From contig CAUDNR010004177.1 of the NCBI GenBank assembly GCA_958430865.1, forward strand, positions 17,854 through 30,827: a stretch of 12,974 nt of DNA, read 5' to 3'. This document shows, in pieces, positions 8,281 to 12,974 of the stretch (position 1 is its first letter; the number at the start of each line of letters is the position of its first letter). Below the pieces are notes generated by a model. It saw only the letters and a list, made by a program, of their open reading frames with translations, searched no databases and was not told the origin of the DNA. Origin of the DNA: Entrophospora sp. SA101 (Eukaryota; Glomeromycota; Glomeromycetes; Entrophosporales; Entrophosporaceae). A program made the translations under genes and the position numbers.

Positions 8281-9129
8281 TATAAACTATAACCGAATGT
8301 TTTATTATTAATTGCCGCACCTAAAGACATTAAAAATAAAGATATATCATTAATGTGATATATAATGATTTCATATTTAATTATTATAAAAGAAATGCTT
8401 ATAAATAATATATAATAAAAAACCAACAGTAAGGTTCCGATATGAATTAGTTATTTATTGTCTGTCTATTCGAAATATTTTGGTTTGTTGTTGTTGCAAG
8501 TGTAAAATGTGACCAGGAATGGAAGTTATGTGATCTACAAAGATCTACAATTTGATCAGATTGGCTGGACCTATTTGCAGATCACGTTGTTTATTAACAA
8601 TGGCGCAGCCAATAACATAAATATTCAATTGAACACTGGTTAGGATAGTCCGCCAAAAATCATAGTGAGTGCGTCAAAAAAATTACATCTTCATTGGTTT
8701 CCAAAAATAGGACCCTGAAACTAGGTATGGGGCCTATTGTAGTCAGGGAATATGCTAAATTTGGTATTTCTTAATTGTGACATACTACAACAAAACCAGA
8801 CAAAATGAACATTTGCACTACCAAGTATTTCAGGGATCAAAATTTAATGTGATTATTAAAACTCCCATTTGTTGTTAACTTATATCAGATCTACTATGGA
8901 ACCCAAAATTATAGCACATTGGTGGTATTTGAAGAAAGAACAAGGTGAAAAATTGTTCCTTATGTTTTCAAAATAAATGATATTCAGACACTGGAAGCTT
9001 ATCTAAAAAAGAAAAGATTACTTATGAAATTTAAAAATAATAAATGCTAGAAAAAGAGAGCAGCATGAAGGTGTACTATTACCCAACAAAAACAGAAAAT
9101 CACTTAAGAGAAATAATCTTATTATTCTA
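8281..9129. other. Non-coding region with dispersed-repeat sequence
   Basis: The region upstream of the H4 variant (8281-8440) is AT-rich with several TATA-like strings. About 8490-8850 is noticeably less AT-rich and looks like old repeat DNA. It includes the segment near 8778-8815 that matches the reverse complement of about 85-120. No frame of useful length or recognised RNA gene was seen. Confidence 0.4.
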
Positions 9130-9330
9130 TTATTTCTTTTTAGTCCTTTTAACAACATAAATCACAACAATTATAAAACCTAAAATTAAAGCTGTACCTG
9201 CTATTCACAATCAAATGGATTTACCATCAAACTTTTTTTCATTCTTTAAAATCTTGTTTTATATTTCACTACAGCTTTGGCAAAATCTTCATCTTTTAAG
9301 TCTGAGACAGTAGTTTTGAGGTGGTAGATT
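9130..9330 (-). pseudogene. Truncated membrane-anchor protein pseudogene
   Basis: Reading the minus strand leftwards from the TIR element gives YHLKTTVSDLKDEDFAKAVV followed by KYKT. After a one-base loss in an A-run comes KILKNEKKFDGKSI, then TGA-TTG-TGA, then IAGTALILGFIIVVIYVV and the basic end KRTKKK before TAA (9132-9130). The hydrophobic stretch flanked by lysine/arginine is a typical C-terminal single-pass anchor. The two TGA codons (9213-9211 and 9207-9205) sit where tryptophans are likely (SIWLWIAG), so each is probably a TGG to TGA change. The 5' part of the gene is missing, cut off at the TIR element boundary. I do not recognise the family. Confidence 0.5.
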
Positions 9331-9802
9331 GGGGTGTCCCACATCATATGATTTACAAACATAGTTGATCACATGTATAAATTTTTATTAATGAGGATTT
9401 TTTAGGGGGTTTGTGAATTTATTATTATTTTCACAAATTACAAAACTCAAAATAACGCTTAAACTATATGATATATTCAAACAAAAATTTATGTTTTAGA
9501 TTCACTTTTTGATGCTCTTTAAACTTATAAAGCTTTTTATGATTTTACTTGCATAAAATTTTGTAACATATATTCACAACTTTTACTTTGATTTTCTAGC
9601 TTAAAATAAATGCCATTGTTTAAAAAAAAGAGCTCTATTACTTTATTATCCTATTTCTCTAGTATTTTTAAAAAACTTAACTCGGAGTCAGTATATCTAT
9701 TCTTTAAAGAGTTTACTATCGAAAAAACAGATCGTCAAAAAACTGTCATGAAAATTTGTGATCGACTATGTTTGTAAAAATCATATTATGTAGGGACACC
9801 CC
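9331..9802. mobile_element. TIR element, copy B (complete, 472 bp, non-autonomous)
   Basis: The ends are GGGGTGTCCC and GGGACACCCC. The inverted repeats extend to at least 43 nt on the left (9331-9373) and 46 nt on the right (9757-9802) with a few substitutions and small indels, and include TTTACAAACATAGT/CGATCACA on each side. There is no coding capacity. The flanks ATT and AAT extend the palindrome and no clear target-site duplication is seen, so the superfamily is not assigned. It sits between the truncated membrane-anchor pseudogene and the transporter leader. Confidence 0.8.
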
Positions 9803-10068
9803 AATAAAAGAAGTACAACGAAAAAGAAAAATGGTAGAATGAATGTTTTGTTTTCAAAAATCAATATTTATAAATTTGCCTGGAGTTGATTTACCTAGTA
9901 AACAATTACACCAAAAAATTACGATAAGCAAAAAAAAAAAAATCAATTTCTACAAGTACGGAAATAAAACAATGACAAAATGATTTTTTTAAAGTATTCA
10001 AAAAATATGAAAAGGGAATATCATTTTTTAAGATGAAAAATTTATATTAACGTGTTCATAAAATTGCA

Positions 10069-10076
10069 TATAAATA
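10069..10076 (+). promoter_or_regulatory. TATA box of the ammonium transporter
   Basis: TATAAATA lies about 30 nt before a pyrimidine-rich stretch (CCTTCAATTCCTCAAGCTCTC, about 10103-10123) that is a plausible transcription start region, and 148 nt before the start codon. The same box is conserved in the orphan copy at 6664-6671. Confidence 0.5.
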
Positions 10077-10127
10077 AGCATGTATCGTATTAAAAATTCC
10101 AACCTTCAATTCCTCAAGCTCTCTTTA

Positions 10128-10160
10128 ATGACAAAATTACAATCAAAGAAAAGAAATTAA
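10128..10160 (+). promoter_or_regulatory. Upstream ORF 1 in the transporter leader (10 codons)
   Basis: ATG at 10128 reads MTKLQSKKRN to TAA at 10158-10160, downstream of the predicted start site and 63 nt before the main ATG. It is preserved in the orphan promoter copy (6723-6755). If transcribed, it would be expected to lower translation of the main frame. No ribosome data are available. Confidence 0.35.
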
Positions 10161-10172
10161 TAATAATAATAA

Positions 10173-10196
10173 ATGATAATAATAATTGCACTTTGA
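10173..10196 (+). promoter_or_regulatory. Upstream ORF 2, created by a single substitution
   Basis: ATG at 10173-10175 reads MIIIIAL to TGA at 10194-10196. The orphan copy has ACG at the matching position (6768-6770), so the one substitution between the promoter copies makes or removes an upstream start. Confidence 0.35.
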
Positions 10197-10223
10197 TAAA
10201 TAATAATAATAAATAATAATAAC

Positions 10224-11523
10224 ATGTCAACGCCACCAACACTACAGCAAGTAGAACAAACCCCACTAGACATGGGGGCAAACATTGGATGGGTGTTGTT
10301 GTCTACTGCATTAGTATGGTTGATGATACCAGGTCTTGGATTTTTTTATAGTGGTCTGGCAAGAAGGAAAAACGCCCTATCACTTGTATTTATGTGTATT
10401 TTGTCTATTCCTATTGTTTCATTTCAATGGTTCGTGATAGGGTATAGTTTAGCTTTTAGTCCGACAGGTGGCCCATTTATTGGCAATTTTGATCATGCAC
10501 TTTTAAGAGGCGTTGTGACCAAGGTATATAAAAATGGAAAGATTCCCCAGTTGGCTCATTCCATATTTCAATGTATGTTTGCGGCTTTCCCACCAGCTTT
10601 GATAATAGGCGGATCAGCTGAAAGAGCTAGGACCATGCCAACATTAGTATTCTTTGTGATCTGGACAACTTTGGTTTATGATTTTATCGCATATTGGTGT
10701 TGGTCGGATAATGGATGGTTTGCACATTTGGGTGGACTTGATTTTGCTGGCGGTACACCAATACACATTTCATCAGGTGCTGCTGCTCTGGCTTATTCAT
10801 ATGTATTAGGTCCAAGAAAAGACATTGGTGAAGGTGATTTTAGACCTCATAATATCATGAATGTCATCCTAGGTACTGCACTGCTTTGGTTTGGTTGGTT
10901 TGGTTTCAATGGTGGAAGTGTATTATCAATTGATACAAGAACAATCTTAGTATGTACTGTGACAAACTTAGCAGCATCAATAGGTGGTTTAACATGGATG
11001 TTGATAGATTACCGATTCGAACATAGATTCTCTGTGGTTGGGTTTTGTTCAGGTGCATACCTACTGCTGGGTATATTAGCATACCATCATCGTTGCTTTT
11101 TAGTATTTTTCCAGGAGTAATTTGTAACATTCTTGTCAAATTAAGAGATATGATGATGTTTTGGATGTGTTTGCAATACATGGTATTAGGTGGTGCTTGT
11201 TGATTGGTATATTTGCACAAAAAGAGATTGCTTTATTAGATGGTATCACTTGAATAAATGGTGGTTGGTTGGATGGTAATTTCATACAATTGTTATATCA
11301 GTTATTTGTTGTAATGGCAGGACTTGGTTATAGTTTTGTTATAACCTTGTTAATACTACTTGCTATGGATCAAATTCCTGTATTGAAATTGAGGGTTAGA
11401 TCTAATGAGGAAAATAATGGAATTGACAAGTCAGAATTAGGTGAAATGGGAGATAACCCTCAGGATGAAAGGATGAGAATTGAGCCAGAGATGAATGATA
11501 CAGATCAAAGAGTTATTCCATAA
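10224..11523 (+). pseudogene. Ammonium transporter (Mep/AMT family), frameshifted
   Basis: The family forms trimeric plasma-membrane channels importing ammonium, central to nitrogen uptake in mycorrhizal fungi. The first 278 residues are a good match: MGANIGWVLLSTALVWLM, PGLGFFYSGLARRKNALSL, FAAFPPALIIGGSAERAR, the pore-lining W165 and D173, and the first twin histidine in GGTPIHISSG (H181). After GFCSGA (11057) about 22 nt are missing and the frame shifts; the original frame ends at 11120. The next piece, PTAGYISIPSS (from 11060), is in a second frame. YDDVLDVFAIHGI with the second twin histidine (from 11149) is in a third, and contains compensating small indels (IRWCLL instead of about IGGACGLL). 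A TGA follows at 11251-11253. INGGWLDGNFIQLLYQLF and a cytosolic tail run to TAA at 11523. Family members are usually about 450-500 residues with 11 membrane helices; the intact frame covers about the first two thirds. No introns are seen. Assembly error cannot be excluded, but several independent lesions favour decay. Confidence 0.85.
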
Positions 11524-11951
11524 AATTAAATCTTTTTATTTTGAAGAAAGGTTTTATACTCTATTATTAAATAATTTTTATTTTATTTATGAAAATAATA
11601 ATCCCATTGCCCCTAATGTTAATAATGATAATCTCAATATTAATGATATAATAATAGTAATAATAATATTATTAATGATAATCTTAATAATAATAATAAC
11701 ATGGTTGATTGGTAATAGTTAGCATTTATTAAGCAACAAACAAAAATAATAATAGCAGTGAAAATTCATTCATTTTTTAGCCTGTACCAATTTTGTCATA
11801 AATCTTGGTGATATGTTTTCAATGAGAAATTTTATTGTTTTTAATCTTGATAATAATAATATTTTATTACTTTTAAACAAATTACAAAAAAATTAAATAC
11901 ATATAAATATTATAAATAAATAAATAACTTGCCTTAATTCTAATTGTTTAT
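11524..11951. other. AT-rich intergenic region with TAA/ATAATG microsatellite
   Basis: This is the 3' flank shared by the transporter pseudogene and, convergently, the ISA2 gene. About 11590-11710 is a degenerate array of TAA, AAT and TTAATGATAAT units, and the short open frame across it is a by-product. The rest shows nothing recognisable. Confidence 0.5.
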
Positions 11952-12715
11952 TCACAACTTAACCTCAAAACTAATTCCACACCTAAAAATCATCATTATA
12001 TTATTCTATTTCCATCTGTAATATACATATAAAAACAATAGCATACCAATAACAACAGTGATATTAATAACTACATACCCACAGCCAGACACTGCTTGCG
12101 GATTATCTATTACTTGGAATTGTGACCCGATTAATTCCTCTGTATAATCTATTTTTGAACCTTTAATTAATCCTAAAGATATTTCATCTATTATCACTTT
12201 TGCTCCATTCTTATCAAAAACTCTATATAATAACATAACATTTTTTTTAGATTGTAATAATAAATTTTATATAATTACATATATGACAACTTACACATCA
12301 TCTTCTTTTAATGAATTAGTTTTCACTAAATCGTAAAAATATTGAAACCCATGACATCCACCAGAATCTACTCTTATTCTCAATGCATTACTCTTGTTGT
12401 GATCATTATCATGCTTCGTTATTGATAAAAGTTTCTTTTTATTATAAAGCATTAGAATTCCACATTATATATTTCAAAAGCAAATATTATAAAATAAAAG
12501 ATTATAAAAACCTTAACAGCCCGATCTGTAATTTCAATTCTATTGTCATTTTTTATTTGTTCTTTTTGTAGTCCTTGCTTAAATTGCGTAAAATTTCTTT
12601 GCGAGTAATAACCATCAAAAAATTTTATTTTTGTTGATTCATTCTTTACCTTTCTTATTGAATAAGAAGAATGCCTTAAATTATTGTAAACTTGACTCTT
12701 GTAAAATCTAAACAT
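11952..12715 (-). CDS. ISA2: Mitochondrial iron-sulfur assembly protein Isa2 (4 exons, 172 aa)
   Basis: Exons are 12715-12512, 12434-12295, 12222-12079 and 11982-11952 (519 nt with stop). Introns are 77, 72 and 96 nt. The last two have strong donors (GTAAGT, GTATGT) and the first a weak GTTTTT. The A-type scaffold Isa2 works with Isa1 and Iba57 to mature mitochondrial [4Fe-4S] proteins. The basic, serine-rich N-terminus (1-50: MFRFYKSQVYNNLRHSSYSI...) fits a mitochondrial presequence. The A-type fold follows: EITDRAVKKLLSI (61-73), LRIRVDSGGCHGFQY (86-100) with C95, KVIIDEISLGLIKGSKIDY (123-141), ELIGSQFQVIDNPQ (144-157), and SGCGCGISFEV with C162 and C164. SGGCHGFQY and KGSKIDY point to Isa2 and not Isa1. 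The last intron splits the CGC motif, so C164 lies in the 31-nt final exon; reading straight through loses it and ends in an irrelevant hydrophobic tail. Confidence 0.92.
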
Positions 12716-12798
12716 TACGAAAAAATAAATTTATTATTATTATAATTATAATCTAGACGTTACACGGACGTATGTAGCACTTGATATTATTAATATTA

Positions 12799-12974
12799 CA
12801 GGTCACTCCCGTTATAAGGACAGCTCGTTATAGTGACAATCTCGTTATAGTGACATTTTTTCAAAAACACACTTTATAAATATAAATTTACTCCTGTTAT
12901 AATGACATTCATTATGTATCCCGTTATAAGAGTATAAGGACAAAAAATTTTTTATAATTATAGAAAGATTTGGA
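12799..12974. mobile_element. End of a pogo/Tigger-like DNA transposon (runs off window)
   Basis: A TA dinucleotide (12797-12798) is followed by CAGGTCACTCCCGTTATAAG and repeated copies of 'CCCGTTATAAGGACA'. The copies lie at 12808-12822, 12824-12838, 12841-12855, 12893-12907 and, split, at 12920-12942. A CA start after TA and clustered CGTTATA subterminal repeats are typical of pogo/Tigger-type Tc1-mariner element ends. The transposase and other end lie beyond the window, so orientation and completeness are unknown. A solo or MITE end is possible. Confidence 0.6.

Larger units (their letters stand above)
9343..10224 (+). repeat. Duplicated block, transporter-proximal copy
   Basis: This block corresponds to 5897-6819. 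From 9552 to 10224 it matches 6148-6819 with two differences: one extra A in the A-run near 9930-9945, and T for C at 10174. Left of 9552 there are many substitutions and indels. Because DNA outside the TIR element is shared, two independent element insertions cannot explain the match. Confidence 0.85.

Noticed and set aside
10906..11220. Minus-strand frame opposite the transporter
   Set aside because: Antisense shadow of the transporter coding sequence.
11495..11722. Plus-strand 75-residue frame rich in isoleucine
   Set aside because: It mostly translates the TAA/AAT microsatellite and overlaps the transporter tail in another frame.
12383..12571. Plus-strand frame opposite ISA2 exons 1 and 2
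   Set aside because: Antisense shadow of a confidently spliced gene.
1..12974. CRISPR arrays, bacterial operons or ribosome binding sites
   Set aside because: No regularly spaced repeats with unique spacers; spliceosomal introns and gene content are eukaryotic.

Overview
The window looks like a piece of a very AT-rich fungal nuclear genome. The best guess is an arbuscular mycorrhizal fungus (Glomeromycotina, Rhizophagus-like). The reasons are short 70-100 nt spliceosomal introns, asparagine/glutamine-rich coding, a fungal Mep/AMT ammonium transporter, an ISA2-type Fe-S assembly protein, a PCC1 homologue, and a landscape full of decayed genes, TIR elements, minisatellites and TAA microsatellites. 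The organism assignment is inference from style and not proof.

Layout. 1-800 holds decayed repeat-like coding fragments, one resembling the C-terminus of a pogo/Tigger transposase. 855-1269 (minus) is a three-exon gene for the small KEOPS/EKC subunit Pcc1, reconstructed from splice sites; its second intron appears to be GC-AG. 2687-3025 (plus) is a broken SET-domain fragment. 3145-3960 (minus) encodes a 271-residue low-complexity protein with Q16 and N9 runs. 4108-4475 is a degenerate minisatellite, 4659-4773 a 115-bp terminal-inverted-repeat unit, and 4774-5896 non-coding DNA with simple repeats.

The most interesting structure is a duplicated block, 5897-6819 and 9343-10224. Each copy holds a TIR element of about 0.5 kb followed by about 420 bp of TATA-containing leader. 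The second copy sits directly in front of an ammonium transporter; the first sits in front of no transporter. The right 672 bp of the two copies differ at only two positions, and identity ends at the A of the transporter ATG, while the left part is clearly diverged. Between the copies lies a two-exon gene for a strikingly divergent histone H4 (7827-8280, minus). The second copy's TIR element abuts a truncated membrane-anchor pseudogene (9130-9330, minus).

The transporter (10224-11523) is a pseudogene: residues 1-278 are well preserved, then small deletions, frameshifts and an in-frame TGA follow. 11952-12715 (minus) is an intact four-exon ISA2 gene, a mitochondrial A-type Fe-S protein with all three cluster-binding cysteines. 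A pogo-like transposon end (12799 to the window edge) begins 83 bp upstream of the ISA2 start codon.

The intact genes (PCC1, the Q/N protein, H4 variant, ISA2) are independent housekeeping-type loci and not an operon or pathway cluster. What unites the region is repeated rearrangement by small TIR elements. All calls were made by eye; no alignment or database search was run.
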